From positions 27,247 through 91,246 of the forward strand of contig JAXDNY010000120.1 of the NCBI GenBank assembly GCA_034669145.1: 64,000 bases of DNA, given 5' to 3'. Within the stretch, counting starts at the first letter, position 1, and the number at the start of each line of letters is the position of its first letter. Under the pieces are notes generated by a model. The model was not told the DNA's origin, did no database searches, and was given only the letters and a program-made list of their open reading frames with translations. Made by a program: the position numbers and the translations under genes. Below, one piece after another: positions 1 through 8,933 of the stretch. The stretch is from PALSA-894 sp034669145. GTDB taxonomy: Bacteria; Pseudomonadota; Alphaproteobacteria; Rhizobiales; Xanthobacteraceae.

Positions 1-386
1 TCAAGCTGATCAACAATTTCATCTCGATCGGCACCTGCGCGATCATTTCGGAGGCCGCTGCCACTGCCGCGAAGGTCGGCGTCGACATGCGCAAGTTCTA
101 CGAGGTGATTTCGGCCGGCGGCGCCAACAGCAAGATGTTCCAGATGGTGATGCCGTGGGTGCTGGAGGGCGACGACAGCCACCTCAAAGGGCCGCTACGG
201 ATCGCCGGCAAGGACATGCGTTTCTACACGCGGCTCGCGGAAGCGGCGCCCGCCGCCGCCTTTATCGCGCAGGCCGTGAACCAGACGCTGCACCTGTGCA
301 ACGTGCGCGGCCATGGCGACCGGTTTCTCCCCGTGCTGCCGGGCCTGCTCGCCGAATTGAACGGCGCGAAGATCCGCGATCTTTGA
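1..386 (+). CDS. 3-hydroxyisobutyrate dehydrogenase family protein (C-terminal part)
   Basis: The gene enters from the left edge; its first complete codon is at base 3 and the reading frame runs to TGA at 384-386, giving about 127 residues. It begins with KLINNF, the segment that carries the catalytic lysine of the 3-hydroxyisobutyrate / 2-hydroxy-3-oxopropionate dehydrogenase family, and continues as the all-helical C-terminal domain ending near KDMRFYTRLAEAA. The N-terminal Rossmann domain is off the window. Family members oxidise beta-hydroxy acids with NAD(P)+. It sits 32 bp upstream of a CoA-transferase and an enoyl-CoA hydratase on the same strand, so a shared role in short-chain acid breakdown is likely. 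The exact substrate is not visible. Confidence 0.85.
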   Translation, partial: KLINNFISIGTCAIISEAAATAAKVGVDMRKFYEVISAGGANSKMFQMVMPWVLEGDDSHLKGPLRIAGKDMRFYTRLAEAAPAAAFIAQAVNQTLHLCNVRGHGDRFLPVLPGLLAELNGAKIRDL

Positions 387-418
387 CGCACTGAGGCCGG
401 TTCGCTAGCGTCAGCCTC

Positions 419-1594
419 ATGGGAGAAAACGCCGCAACAGACGGATTGCCGCTCGCCGGCATCACCGTCGTCGAGTTCGCTCACAGCGTCGCCGGGCCCT
501 ACGCGGGCTCGATCCTCGCCGATCTTGGCGCGGACGTGATCAAGGTCGAAAGTCCCGACAAGGGCGACTACGCGCGCGACTGGGGACCGCCGTTCGCGCA
601 CGGCACCTCGACGCTGTTCCATGTGCTCAATCACAACAAGCGTGCGCTGGCGCTCGATCTGCGCGATCGCGTCACCGTCGAACGCCTGACCGCGTTCATC
701 CTCGACCACGCCGACGTGGTGCTGCAGAACATGCGGCCGGGCGCAATCGACAAGCTGGGCTTAGGCGCCGCGGCGCTGCGCGCAAAGAAACCGGCGCTGA
801 TCACTTGCGATCTCGGCGCCTACGGCTCCTCGGGCCCATTGCGCGAACGGCCGGGCTACGATCCGCTGATGCAGGCGCATGGCGGCATCATGAGCGTGAC
901 CGGGATCGATGGCGGCGAACCGGTGCGCGTCGGCGTGTCGATCGTCGATCAGGGCGCCGGCATGTGGGCCGCGATGGGCATCCTCGCGGCGCTGAACAAG
1001 CGGCATGTCACCGGGCAGGGCAGCCATGTCGCGACCTCGCTGTTCGAGACCGCGATCGGCTGGATGGCGCCGCACATCGGCGGGTATCTGTCCGGCGGTG
1101 CGATGCGCCGCCCGCTGGGCTCGGGCGTGACCGAGATCGTGCCGCATCAGGCATTCCCGACGCACGACGGCTACATCATGGTGGCGGCGGGAAACGACAA
1201 CCTGTTCCGCGCGCTCTGCGACGCAATCGAGCATACCGAGTTCGTCTCCGACGTGCGCTTCGCGACGAACTCGAAGCGTGTCGAGAACCGCCACACGCTC
1301 ATTCCGATGCTGGAAGATGTGTTCCGCGCGCGGCTAAGCGCCGAGTGGCAGGCGCGGCTCGATGCGGCCGGCGTGCCCGCCGCCCCGATCGAGAACGTCG
1401 CTCAGGTCGTCGCCTCGAAGCAGACCGAAGCGCTCGGCATTCTGCAGAAAGCGCCCGATCTCGACATGACGCTCGCCGGCCTGCCGCTCACGTTCGACGG
1501 CAAGCGCCCGCCCTATCGTTCCTCCGCGCCGACGCTCGGCCAGCACAATGATCTCTTGTCCAAACCTGAAACGCCGAAGAAGGCCGCCTCATGA
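419..1594 (+). CDS. Class III (CaiB/BaiF) CoA-transferase
   Basis: A 391-residue protein of normal family length. The N-terminus (PLAGITVVEFAHSVAGPYAG) and the following ADLGADVIKVESP are hallmarks of formyl-CoA transferase/CaiB-type enzymes, and the family catalytic Asp region follows. These cytosolic enzymes move CoA between carboxylic acids, making CoA thioesters without ATP. The next gene, an enoyl-CoA hydratase, starts inside the stop codon (ATGA overlap, 1591-1594), so the two are translationally coupled. Together with the dehydrogenase upstream this looks like an activation and hydration module for a short or branched acid. The acid itself cannot be read from sequence. Confidence 0.9.
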   Translation: MGENAATDGLPLAGITVVEFAHSVAGPYAGSILADLGADVIKVESPDKGDYARDWGPPFAHGTSTLFHVLNHNKRALALDLRDRVTVERLTAFILDHADVVLQNMRPGAIDKLGLGAAALRAKKPALITCDLGAYGSSGPLRERPGYDPLMQAHGGIMSVTGIDGGEPVRVGVSIVDQGAGMWAAMGILAALNKRHVTGQGSHVATSLFETAIGWMAPHIGGYLSGGAMRRPLGSGVTEIVPHQAFPTHDGYIMVAAGNDNLFRALCDAIEHTEFVSDVRFATNSKRVENRHTLIPMLEDVFRARLSAEWQARLDAAGVPAAPIENVAQVVASKQTEALGILQKAPDLDMTLAGLPLTFDGKRPPYRSSAPTLGQHNDLLSKPETPKKAAS

Positions 1595-2388
1595 AGGACC
1601 TGACATACGAAACTCTCGTGCTGGAGGAGCCGGGCGAGCATGTGCTCGCCGTCCGCATCAACCGGCCCGAGGTGCGCAACGCGATCTCCACGCAAGTCGG
1701 CGCCGACCTGCACGACGTGTTCACACGGCTGATCAACGACACGCAGGATTATCGCTGCGTGATTCTCACCGGCACCGGCGACAAGGCGTTCTGCGCCGGC
1801 GGCGACCTGAAGGAGCGCAACGGCATGACCGATGCGCAATGGATGAAACAGCACGCGCTGTTCGAGCGCATGACGCTGTCGCTGCTCGATTGCCCGATCC
1901 CGGTGATCGGCGCCGTGAATGGCGCGGCGTTCGGCGGCGGCTGCGAACTGATCCTCACCTGCGATTTCGCCTACGCCAGCACCACAGCGCGCTTCGGGCT
2001 CCCCGAGATCACGCTCGGCATCATGCCGGGCGCGGGCGGCACGCAGTTCCTGCCGCGCGTCGCGGGCTCGCGCCGCGCCAAGGAGATGGTGCTGACCGGG
2101 AGGCCGTTCTCCGCCGAGGAGGCGCTCGAATGGGGCGTCGTCAACAAGCTGTGCGCGCCCGAGAAGCTGATGGAAGAGACGTTGGCCACCGCGCAGGCCA
2201 TCGCCAACAACGCGCCGATCGCGACGCGGCAGGCCAAGCGCTCGATCCACTACGGCATGCAGATGGACCTGCGCTCGGCGCTGTTCTTCGAGATCGACGT
2301 CTACAACAAGATGGTCTCGACCGAAGACCGCCTCGAAGGCGTGCGCGCCTTCAACGAGAAGCGCAAGCCGAACTTCAAGGGGCGCTGA
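1591..2388 (+). CDS. Enoyl-CoA hydratase/isomerase family protein
   Basis: 265 residues, the usual crotonase length. The oxyanion-hole segments are visible: KAFCAGGDLKE near residue 65 and NGAAFGGGCELILTCDFAYA near residue 110. FGLPEITLGIMPGAGGTQFL follows and carries the glutamate that is catalytic in hydratases. The protein acts in the cytosol on enoyl-CoA esters. Its ATG overlaps the stop of the upstream CoA-transferase by 4 bases. Its last 14 bases overlap the end of the convergent NHL-repeat gene, so transcription of the two genes meets head-on. Hydratase is more likely than isomerase or decarboxylase, but the substrate is unknown. Confidence 0.9.
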   Translation: MKDLTYETLVLEEPGEHVLAVRINRPEVRNAISTQVGADLHDVFTRLINDTQDYRCVILTGTGDKAFCAGGDLKERNGMTDAQWMKQHALFERMTLSLLDCPIPVIGAVNGAAFGGGCELILTCDFAYASTTARFGLPEITLGIMPGAGGTQFLPRVAGSRRAKEMVLTGRPFSAEEALEWGVVNKLCAPEKLMEETLATAQAIANNAPIATRQAKRSIHYGMQMDLRSALFFEIDVYNKMVSTEDRLEGVRAFNEKRKPNFKGR

Positions 2389-3343
2389 CCCGTTCGAGCT
2401 TCTGCAGGCAGCGCACGACCGGCGGCATTGGCGTATCGGGGAAACTGGTCTTCCAGTTGGTGACGCCGACTTCGCCGAGATAGATGTCGCCCTTGGAGTC
2501 GAGCGCGATCCCGTGCGGCGCGAGGAACTTGCCGACGTCAAGGCCCGGGCCGTTCTCGCCGCCGAGCCGCCCGATGCGCTTGCCCTGCGCGTCCACGATG
2601 GTCAGGCGCGGACCCAAATTGGGCGAGTGCAAGTTCACCGGCATACCGGGCCCAAGCTCGCCGATGATGAAGTTCGGTTTCTTGCCGCCGGTGCAGCACA
2701 GCGCGCAAGGCCGGTGCAGGTTGTTCCACTGCGTCTCGTATTTGCCGTTGCCGTCGAACACCTGCACGCGATGGTTCTCGCGGTCCGCCACATAGACCCA
2801 GCCGTCCGCGTCGGTCGCGATGTTGTGCACGATGTTGAACTGGCCCGGATCGGTGCCGGGCTCTCCCCAGGTCTTCATCAGCTTGCCGTCGGGCGTGTAC
2901 TTGTGCACGCAGGCATTGCCGTAGCCATCCGACACGTAGATCTCGCCCTTCGGCGAGAGCGCCGTGTGGGTGCAGCGATGGAACGGCTCGCCGCTCATGT
3001 AGGGCGCCGGCTTGTCCGGAATGCCGATCGTCAGCAGCACCTTGCCGTCGGTGGAGCACTTGCGCACCGTATGGTCGCCGTCGTCGGTGCAATAGAGGTT
3101 GTCATCCGCATCGATGTGCAGCCCGTGCGCGCGCTTGAACAGCCCCTCGCCCCAGCTCTTGATGAACGAGCCGTCGCGATTGAGCACCACCATCGGGTGC
3201 GCGCCGCGATTGAACACGTAGACGCGGTCCTTGCTGTCGACCGCAACCGCCGCGACATCGGTGAGATTCCAGCCGTCCGGCAATTTGGCCCAGTTCTCCG
3301 CCACGCGATAACGATGTTCGCCTGAGCCCAGTACGACTGGCAT
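2375..3343 (-). CDS. NHL-repeat six-bladed beta-propeller protein, peptidyl-amidating-lyase-like
   Basis: 322 residues built from repeated blades of the form (H/D)-x-(V/I)-AVDSKDRVYVFNRG, with clear NHL units around residues 30-60, 75-100, 130-160, 170-200 and 285-305. Such propellers resemble the lyase half of peptidylglycine alpha-amidating monooxygenase and are common beside catabolic genes in Hyphomicrobiales. No signal peptide is evident, so it is probably cytosolic. The gene is convergent with the enoyl-CoA hydratase and divergent from the dehydrogenase at 3475. Function is not known; a lactonase-like or lyase activity is possible, and a pure scaffold is an alternative. Confidence 0.75.
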   Translation of the reverse strand: MPVVLGSGEHRYRVAENWAKLPDGWNLTDVAAVAVDSKDRVYVFNRGAHPMVVLNRDGSFIKSWGEGLFKRAHGLHIDADDNLYCTDDGDHTVRKCSTDGKVLLTIGIPDKPAPYMSGEPFHRCTHTALSPKGEIYVSDGYGNACVHKYTPDGKLMKTWGEPGTDPGQFNIVHNIATDADGWVYVADRENHRVQVFDGNGKYETQWNNLHRPCALCCTGGKKPNFIIGELGPGMPVNLHSPNLGPRLTIVDAQGKRIGRLGGENGPGLDVGKFLAPHGIALDSKGDIYLGEVGVTNWKTSFPDTPMPPVVRCLQKLERVSAP

Positions 3344-3474
3344 GGTGATCCTCCCTGACTGCCCCCATGAATGTTCTATTCGGGCGGCGTTGTCGATACT
3401 TTACGGCGCGCGCGTTCCCGCCCACACTGGCGGCCCGCCGACGTAACGATAAATCAAAACCGAACGAGGAAGCG

Positions 3475-4416
3475 ATGCCACAGGATGACGTGCTGGTTGG
3501 ATTCATCGGGCTCGGCACCATGGGCGGCCGCATGGCGGCCAATCTGCAGAAGGCGGGATTCAAGCTCGTGGTGCACGACCTGCACCGGCAGGCGGCGAGC
3601 CATCATCTCAACGCCGGCGCCATCTGGGCGGAGTCGCCGCGCGCGCTCGCCGAGCAGTGCGATGTGATGTTCACCTCGCTGCCCGAGCCACCCGACGTGG
3701 AGGCGGTTGCGGCCGGCGCTGACGGCCTGCTTGCGGGAATCCGGGAGGGCGCCGCGTGGTTCGATCTGTCGACCAATTCGCCGAGCATCGTGAAGAAGCT
3801 CAACGCGGCATTCGCCGAAAAAGGCGCGCACATGCTCGACGCGCCGGTGAGCGGCGGGCCGGCGGGTGCGGCCTCCGGGAAACTCGCGATCTGGGTCGGC
3901 GGCGAGAAGACGGCGTTCGACCGGTTCAAGGCCGTGCTCGACGCGATGGGCGATAAGGCGGCGTATATCGGGCCGATCGGCGCCGCCACGATCGCCAAGC
4001 TCGTCCACAACATGTCGAGCTACGCGGTCACATGCGCGATCGCCGAGACGTTCGCGCTGGGCATCAAGGCCGGCGTCGAGCCGCTCGCGCTGTGGAACGC
4101 GGTGCGCCAGGGCGCGGCGGGGCGGCGTCAGACCTTCGACGTCGTGATCGATCAGTACCTGCCGAACAACTACGATCCGCCGGCGTTCGCGCTCAAGCTC
4201 GCCCACAAGGACGTGTCGCTTGCCAACGCGCTCGGGCGCGAACTCGGCCTGCCGATGCGCATCTGCAATCTCACGCTCGCCGAGATGACCGAGGCGATGG
4301 GACGCGGCTGGGAGGGGCGCGACTCGCGCTCCGTCATGCTGCTGAGCCAGGAGCGCGCCGGCATCGAGGTCGCGGTCGACCCGGAGAAGATCAAGGCCGC
4401 ACTCGCGGATAAATAA
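3475..4416 (+). CDS. NAD(P)-dependent 3-hydroxyisobutyrate dehydrogenase family protein
   Basis: 313 residues from the ATG at 3475, chosen because GAGGA stands 4 bases upstream and the Rossmann motif VGFIGLGTMGGRMA follows at residues 7-20. An upstream in-frame ATG would add an unrelated Arg-rich extension. The substrate-binding DAPVSGGPAGAASGKL near residue 122 and the catalytic-lysine stretch IAKLVHNMSS near residue 175 are present. It is a cytosolic NAD(P)-dependent hydroxy-acid dehydrogenase related to the truncated gene at the left edge. Substrate could be 3-hydroxyisobutyrate, tartronate semialdehyde or a homologue. Confidence 0.88.
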   Translation: MPQDDVLVGFIGLGTMGGRMAANLQKAGFKLVVHDLHRQAASHHLNAGAIWAESPRALAEQCDVMFTSLPEPPDVEAVAAGADGLLAGIREGAAWFDLSTNSPSIVKKLNAAFAEKGAHMLDAPVSGGPAGAASGKLAIWVGGEKTAFDRFKAVLDAMGDKAAYIGPIGAATIAKLVHNMSSYAVTCAIAETFALGIKAGVEPLALWNAVRQGAAGRRQTFDVVIDQYLPNNYDPPAFALKLAHKDVSLANALGRELGLPMRICNLTLAEMTEAMGRGWEGRDSRSVMLLSQERAGIEVAVDPEKIKAALADK

Positions 4417-4430
4417 TCTCCGTCCCTCCC

Positions 4431-4504
4431 GCTCATTCCCGCGCAAGCGGGAATCCAGTTCTTTCTTTGCTGGGCTCTGGGTCCCCGCTTTCGCGGGGAC
4501 GAGC
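4431..4504. repeat. Double-hairpin palindromic element
   Basis: Two perfect hairpins lie between two converging genes: ATTCCCGC-GCAA-GCGGGAAT (4435-4454) and GTCCCCGC-TTTC-GCGGGGAC (4481-4500). The layout matches short interspersed palindromes that are common in Bradyrhizobium-type genomes. It probably works as a bidirectional terminator. Confidence 0.7.
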
Positions 4505-4517
4505 GGAACAGTGTTTC

Positions 4518-5372
4518 CTACACCGGATGCAGCTTCAAATGCGCCAGCATCAGCGCGTTCACGGCCTCCGGCATCTGGTCGGCGGTGAAATGCCCGCCCC
4601 CGGGCAGCACGGCGAACTCGTACGGCGCTGTAACGTACTCCCGCGTCCATTCGGCGGCGGGGCGGCCAACCGTGTCATCGGCGTCGCCCCAGACATAGAG
4701 CGTCGGCACGCTGATCACGCCGAGCGGCGAGCGGATCGCGCCGCGCGCGCGATACCAGGCGAGCGCCGCTTCCATGGCGGCCGGATTGCCGAGCACCGCG
4801 AGATGTTTCTCCTGCGCTGCTTTCGGCACGCCGGCTGCGTCCCAGCGCACGCGCAGCCATGCGGCATCGTTGGCGAGCACGACCGTGGCGGCGCCGGGCT
4901 CGAGAAATTCGCGGTGATGGCGCGAGCGATGCTTCTGCTCGCCGTCCGGCAAGGCGAGCGCGCGATTGAAAGCGTTCGGGTGCGGGCGTGACAGGATCGT
5001 GAGCGAGGCGAGCCGCTCGGGAAAACGGTCCGCGATACCCCACGCGATGCTGCCGCCCCAGTCGTGGCCGACGAGATGGAAGCGCGTCAGGCCGAGCTTT
5101 GATGCGATCTGCATCGGGTCATCGACCAGCCGGTCGAAGATATAGTTGTTTGTGTCCGCCGCATGAGGCCGCGCGCCCGGCGAATAGCCGCGTTGGCTTG
5201 GCGCAATGGCGCGGTAGCCGGAACCCGCCAGCGCCGCGATCTGCGCATCCCAGGTGTGGAAGGATTCGGCAAAGCCGTGCAGCAACAGCACCGGCGCGCC
5301 CTGCTCGGGCCCGTCGATTAGTACGTCGAAGGCAAGACCCGGCGCGGTCGTGACCTGAATAACCTCAGCCAT
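4518..5372 (-). CDS. Alpha/beta hydrolase
   Basis: 284 residues from the ATG at 5372. The fold is clear: LLLHGFAESFHTWD (oxyanion HG motif) near residue 30, the nucleophile elbow GHDWGG near residue 105, and a C-terminal catalytic histidine in GGGHFTADQMPEAV. An aspartate nucleophile in GHDWGG groups it with epoxide hydrolases and haloalkane dehalogenases rather than serine esterases. Cytosolic. Its start overlaps the stop of the nitronate monooxygenase gene by one base (TGATG), so they form an operon. Epoxide hydrolase is my best guess. Confidence 0.85.
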   Translation of the reverse strand: MAEVIQVTTAPGLAFDVLIDGPEQGAPVLLLHGFAESFHTWDAQIAALAGSGYRAIAPSQRGYSPGARPHAADTNNYIFDRLVDDPMQIASKLGLTRFHLVGHDWGGSIAWGIADRFPERLASLTILSRPHPNAFNRALALPDGEQKHRSRHHREFLEPGAATVVLANDAAWLRVRWDAAGVPKAAQEKHLAVLGNPAAMEAALAWYRARGAIRSPLGVISVPTLYVWGDADDTVGRPAAEWTREYVTAPYEFAVLPGGGHFTADQMPEAVNALMLAHLKLHPV

Positions 5373-6337
5373 CAGGCCACGCGATAGCGGTTCGAGCCGG
5401 CGAGCAGCGCAGAGGCTTGCCTGACCATGCGGTCGACGACCTCCCGCGCGGGCGGGATATCCGAAATCATGTCGACGCCCTCGCCGGCGATCACCGCCGC
5501 GGTATCGAAGTCTCCTTCGTTGCGCGCCTTGTCGTAGCGCGCGGCCTCGTCGGCCTGATGCTGCATCAGTTCGGCTTCGCGCCCGCGCCAGCGCTCGGAG
5601 AATTCGTTGCGCAGCACGCGGCCCGTATAGGGCGCCGGCCACACATTGCGCCGCGCGATGTCGAACAGAATGCCGCGGATGGTCTTGTCGCCGCTCGCCG
5701 CCACGATGCGCTCCTTGGCGCGCTGCGGACCCATCGCCTCCTGCGTCGCATAGAAGCGCGTGCCAACCAGCACGCCGTCGGCGCCGAGCATCAGCGCGGC
5801 CGCAAGTCCGCGCCCGTCCGCGACGCCGCCCGCCGCCGCGACCGGAACGCCGCGCGCCGCATCGGCCACGGCCGGCACCAGTGCGAACGTGCCGCGCGAA
5901 ATGCCGTGGCCGCCGCCTTCGGCGCCCTGCGCCACGATGATATCGGCGCCGTTCGCCGCAACGTCCTTGGCCTGCTCGACCGTTTGAATCTGGCAGATCA
6001 TCAGCGCGCCGGCTTTCTTGATTTTATCGGCGTGCGGCTTCACGTCGCCGAACGACAGCATGACGGCAGCGGGCTTTCGCTCCAGCGCGATATCGAGGAG
6101 CCGCGGGTTCTTCGCCATGCTCCAGGTGATGAAGCCGACGCCGATGCGCGCGCTGCCGGCCGCATCCAACTCGCGGGTGAGCCATGCCTCATTGCCGTAG
6201 CCGCCGCCGATGATGCCGAAGCCGCCCGCCTCGCTCACCGTCGCGGCAAGCTTGCCGTCCGCCACGACATCCATCGGGGCAAGCAGGATCGGGTGTTCGA
6301 CACGGAGCAATCCGGTAAGACGCGTGGAAATGGGCAT
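5372..6337 (-). CDS. Nitronate monooxygenase (NPD/2-nitropropane dioxygenase family)
   Basis: 321 residues, FMN-binding TIM-barrel type. Family features include the start RLTGLLRVEHPILLAPM, the AAGGVADGRGLAAALMLGADGV segment (phosphate-binding, near residues 165-190) and GAEGGGHG near residue 140, where the family places its catalytic histidine. The enzyme oxidises propionate-3-nitronate and other alkyl nitronates, a detoxification role. It is the first gene of a two-gene operon with the alpha/beta hydrolase. Close relatives include enoyl-ACP reductase FabK, but the barrel motifs favour nitronate monooxygenase. Confidence 0.88.
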   Translation of the reverse strand: MPISTRLTGLLRVEHPILLAPMDVVADGKLAATVSEAGGFGIIGGGYGNEAWLTRELDAAGSARIGVGFITWSMAKNPRLLDIALERKPAAVMLSFGDVKPHADKIKKAGALMICQIQTVEQAKDVAANGADIIVAQGAEGGGHGISRGTFALVPAVADAARGVPVAAAGGVADGRGLAAALMLGADGVLVGTRFYATQEAMGPQRAKERIVAASGDKTIRGILFDIARRNVWPAPYTGRVLRNEFSERWRGREAELMQHQADEAARYDKARNEGDFDTAAVIAGEGVDMISDIPPAREVVDRMVRQASALLAGSNRYRVA

Positions 6338-6408
6338 GTCATTGACCTTTTGACGCGACGCAGACTAGACGTGAATCGAACGCCGCCTCAAGCGGCCGGA
6401 GATCGACC

Positions 6409-7599
6409 TTGCGCCCTGTTTTGCGGCTTGCGCTCATCGCCATTCTGATGCTCGGCGCCGTGCGGGCGCCCGCCCAGGAGATACCGAAGGACCCCAAGCC
6501 GTTCCTCGAAGCGCTGTGGAAAGACGCAGCCGCGCGCGGCATCAAGCGCGAGACCTTCGATGCCGCGTTCGCGGGCTTCACCGCCGACCCGCGCGTCTCC
6601 GCGCTCACCGGACGGCAGGCCGAGTACGGCTTGCCCGCGGGCACCTACGTCAACCGCGCGGTCTCGGCTGCGCGGATCGAAGGCGGCACGAGCCGGATCG
6701 CCGAGTGGTCGCAATCGCTGGACCAGATCGAGAAGCAATACGGCGTCGATCGCGCGATCATCGTCGCACTGTGGGGCATGGAAACCTCGTTCGGCGCCAA
6801 TACCGGCGGCTTCGACGTGATCCGGTCGCTCGCCACATTGGCGCTGATCGGCTATCGCTCCGAGTACTTCAGCGGCGAGGTACTGACCGCGCTGCAAATC
6901 CTGGAACAGGGCCACATCTCGCGCGACAAGATGCAAGGCTCGTGGGCGGGCGCGATGGGCCAGCCGCAATTCATGCCGTCGAGCTTCATGCGCTACGCGG
7001 TCGACTTTACGGGCGACGGCCACAAGGACATCTGGACCAGCGTTCCCGACACGCTCGCGTCGATCGCGAACTACATGAAGAGTTCCGGCTGGAAGGCTGG
7101 CCTCGATTGGCACTACGAAGTTCTCGTTCCGGCGGCGTTCGATTATCGCCGCAGCCGCGGCACCTTTTCAGAGTGGACCGCGCTGGGCGTCAAGCGCGCC
7201 GATGGCGAGCCGCTGCCGGCTGAAGGCGACGCGATCCTGTTTTTTCCGAGCGGCGCTACGGGTCCCGCATTCCTGGTCACCCGGAATTTTCAGACGATCA
7301 AGCGCTACAACAATTCCGACGTCTACGCGCTCGCGGTCGGTCACCTCGCACAGCGGTTCCGCGGCGGCGGCCCGATCAAGACGGCATGGCCGGCGGACGA
7401 TCGTCAGTTGACGCGCACCGAACGCATCGCGCTGCAGAAGCGGCTGAAGGAGCTCGGTCACGCCGTGAAGGATCTCGAGGGCCGCATCGATTTCGATCTG
7501 CGCGACGTGATCCGGCTGGAGCAGGCGAAGAACGGCATGGTGGCGGACGGGCATCCGACGATGGAGTTGCTGCAGAAGATCGGGGTTAAACTCAACTGA
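6409..7599 (+). CDS. Lytic murein transglycosylase, MltB family
   Basis: 396 residues. The start is TTG at 6409 because the hydrophobic signal sequence (VLRLALIAILMLGAVRAPAQ) begins there. The catalytic domain spans about residues 35-310, with the general-acid glutamate in WGMETSFGANTGGFDV near residue 125 and the structural GAMGQPQFMPSSFMRYAVDFTGDGHKDIW block near residue 185. A C-terminal peptidoglycan-binding domain occupies about residues 335-395. It cleaves the MurNAc-GlcNAc bond in the periplasm to form 1,6-anhydro ends. The gene stands alone, divergent from the nitronate monooxygenase; a dispersed repeat starts right after its stop. Confidence 0.92.
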   Translation: MRPVLRLALIAILMLGAVRAPAQEIPKDPKPFLEALWKDAAARGIKRETFDAAFAGFTADPRVSALTGRQAEYGLPAGTYVNRAVSAARIEGGTSRIAEWSQSLDQIEKQYGVDRAIIVALWGMETSFGANTGGFDVIRSLATLALIGYRSEYFSGEVLTALQILEQGHISRDKMQGSWAGAMGQPQFMPSSFMRYAVDFTGDGHKDIWTSVPDTLASIANYMKSSGWKAGLDWHYEVLVPAAFDYRRSRGTFSEWTALGVKRADGEPLPAEGDAILFFPSGATGPAFLVTRNFQTIKRYNNSDVYALAVGHLAQRFRGGGPIKTAWPADDRQLTRTERIALQKRLKELGHAVKDLEGRIDFDLRDVIRLEQAKNGMVADGHPTMELLQKIGVKLN

Positions 7600-7600
7600 C

Positions 7601-7736
7601 CTCATCCTGAGGTGCGAGCGAAGCGAGCCTCGAAGGATGGCCGCGCGCTCAGAGTATGATGCCATCCTTCGAGACGGGCGCCATAGCGCGTCGCAGACGC
7701 GCGTAAACGCGCTTTCGGCGCCCTCCTCAGGATGAG
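7601..7736. repeat. Dispersed palindromic repeat, family 1, copy a
   Basis: The outer inverted arms are CTCATCCTGAGG at the left end and CCTCAGGATGAG at the right. Inner arms TCGAAGGATGGC and GCCATCCTTCGA pair inside them, and a third GC-rich hairpin lies in the right half. The left edge abuts the lytic transglycosylase stop codon. The right edge runs into the last codons of the PrpF-family gene and supplies its TGA. Confidence 0.9.
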
Positions 7737-8818
7737 GAAAAGATCTTCCTCGGCACCAGCACCTCGCCCTTCATGATCGGCCGCGCGGTGCGCAGGGTGC
7801 CGGCCACCACCTCCATGTCGGAGCCCTTGCCCCTGGTCTGCAACAGCACATCGACCTGCCCCGACGGATGTTCGATCCAGATGGTGCGCGGGTTGGCGGT
7901 ATCGGGCTTAGCGAGTTCGTGCGCGATCGTGCCTTCCAGCGCGCAGGCGGAAGCAACGCACACCGCGCCGGTGACCGCGTGGGCGGCGTGCAGCGCGTGC
8001 GGGGTGAGATAGCGCGACGCGATCGTGCCGCCGTCGCGCGGTGGCGACAGCAATCCCACCTTGGGGATCACCTTGTCGGAGCAATCGCCGAAGCCCATGC
8101 GGCGGCCGGCTTCCAGCCGGATCGGCTCGATGCGGGCGAACAGCGCCTTGTTGGCGTTGATCTCAGCGCGGCCTTCATAGCCGGTCAGGCCGAAGTCCTT
8201 CGCCCGCGTCATGATCATCGGCATCGCAACGTCGATGCAGGAAACCTCGATGCCGTCGATGGTGTCGCGCGGATTGCCGGTCGGCATCAGCTTGCCCGAC
8301 ACCGAGCCGACCACATCCATGAAATTGAGCACGATCGGCGCGGCCGTCCCCGGCACGCCGTCGATGCGCGCATCGCCGGTGTAGACCACCTCGCGGCCCG
8401 GCGTCTGCACGATGGCCTCGATGCGCGCCTCGGTGTTCACGTTGAAGATCATCACATGGGTTTCGCCGTCCGCGGCCTCGATCATGCCGGTCTCGATCGC
8501 GAACGGCGCGACGCCGGCCAGCATGTTGCCGCACGAGGGCGCGGTGTCGACGAGCGGCTTGGCGATATCGACCTGCGCGAACAGGTAATCGACATCGACG
8601 CCCGGGCGCGTCGACTTCGACACGATCGCCACTTTGCTCGTCAGCGTGTCGGCGCCGCCGAGGCCGTCGATCTGGCGCGGATCGGGCGAGCCCATCGCGG
8701 CGAGCAGCACGCGGTCGCGCGCCGCCGTATCCTTCGGCAGATCCGCGGCCTTGAAATAGGGCCCGCGCGACGTGCCGCCGCGCATGAAGATGACCGGAAT
8801 GCCGACCAGATCGCTCAT
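7727..8818 (-). CDS. PrpF-family isomerase (aconitate isomerase / 4-oxalomesaconate tautomerase-like)
   Basis: About 363 residues from the ATG at 8818; another ATG lies four codons upstream. PrpF hallmarks: VIFMRGGTSRGPYF at the start, DTAPSCGNMLAGVAPFA with the active-site cysteine near residue 95, and IDGIEVSCIDVAMPM near residue 190. PrpF proteins move a double bond or interconvert cis/trans isomers of aconitate-like tricarboxylates; the sequence also resembles 4-oxalomesaconate tautomerase. Next to TRAP transporters and tcuAB, an aconitate-isomerase role fits best. Its last residues (SSS) and its stop codon come from the edge of a dispersed repeat, so the original C-terminus may have been replaced. 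Confidence 0.85.
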   Translation of the reverse strand: MSDLVGIPVIFMRGGTSRGPYFKAADLPKDTAARDRVLLAAMGSPDPRQIDGLGGADTLTSKVAIVSKSTRPGVDVDYLFAQVDIAKPLVDTAPSCGNMLAGVAPFAIETGMIEAADGETHVMIFNVNTEARIEAIVQTPGREVVYTGDARIDGVPGTAAPIVLNFMDVVGSVSGKLMPTGNPRDTIDGIEVSCIDVAMPMIMTRAKDFGLTGYEGRAEINANKALFARIEPIRLEAGRRMGFGDCSDKVIPKVGLLSPPRDGGTIASRYLTPHALHAAHAVTGAVCVASACALEGTIAHELAKPDTANPRTIWIEHPSGQVDVLLQTRGKGSDMEVVAGTLRTARPIMKGEVLVPRKIFSSS

Positions 8819-8933
8819 ACTGCTATCCAAATCCGTCCGGCGTTGAGATCGCGCCGCAGCGTATCGAAGTCAATGCACCGCCCCCGATAGCAGCCATGTG
8901 ATGGTTGTGGCGCCCCGTCCGGCCGGGGCATCG

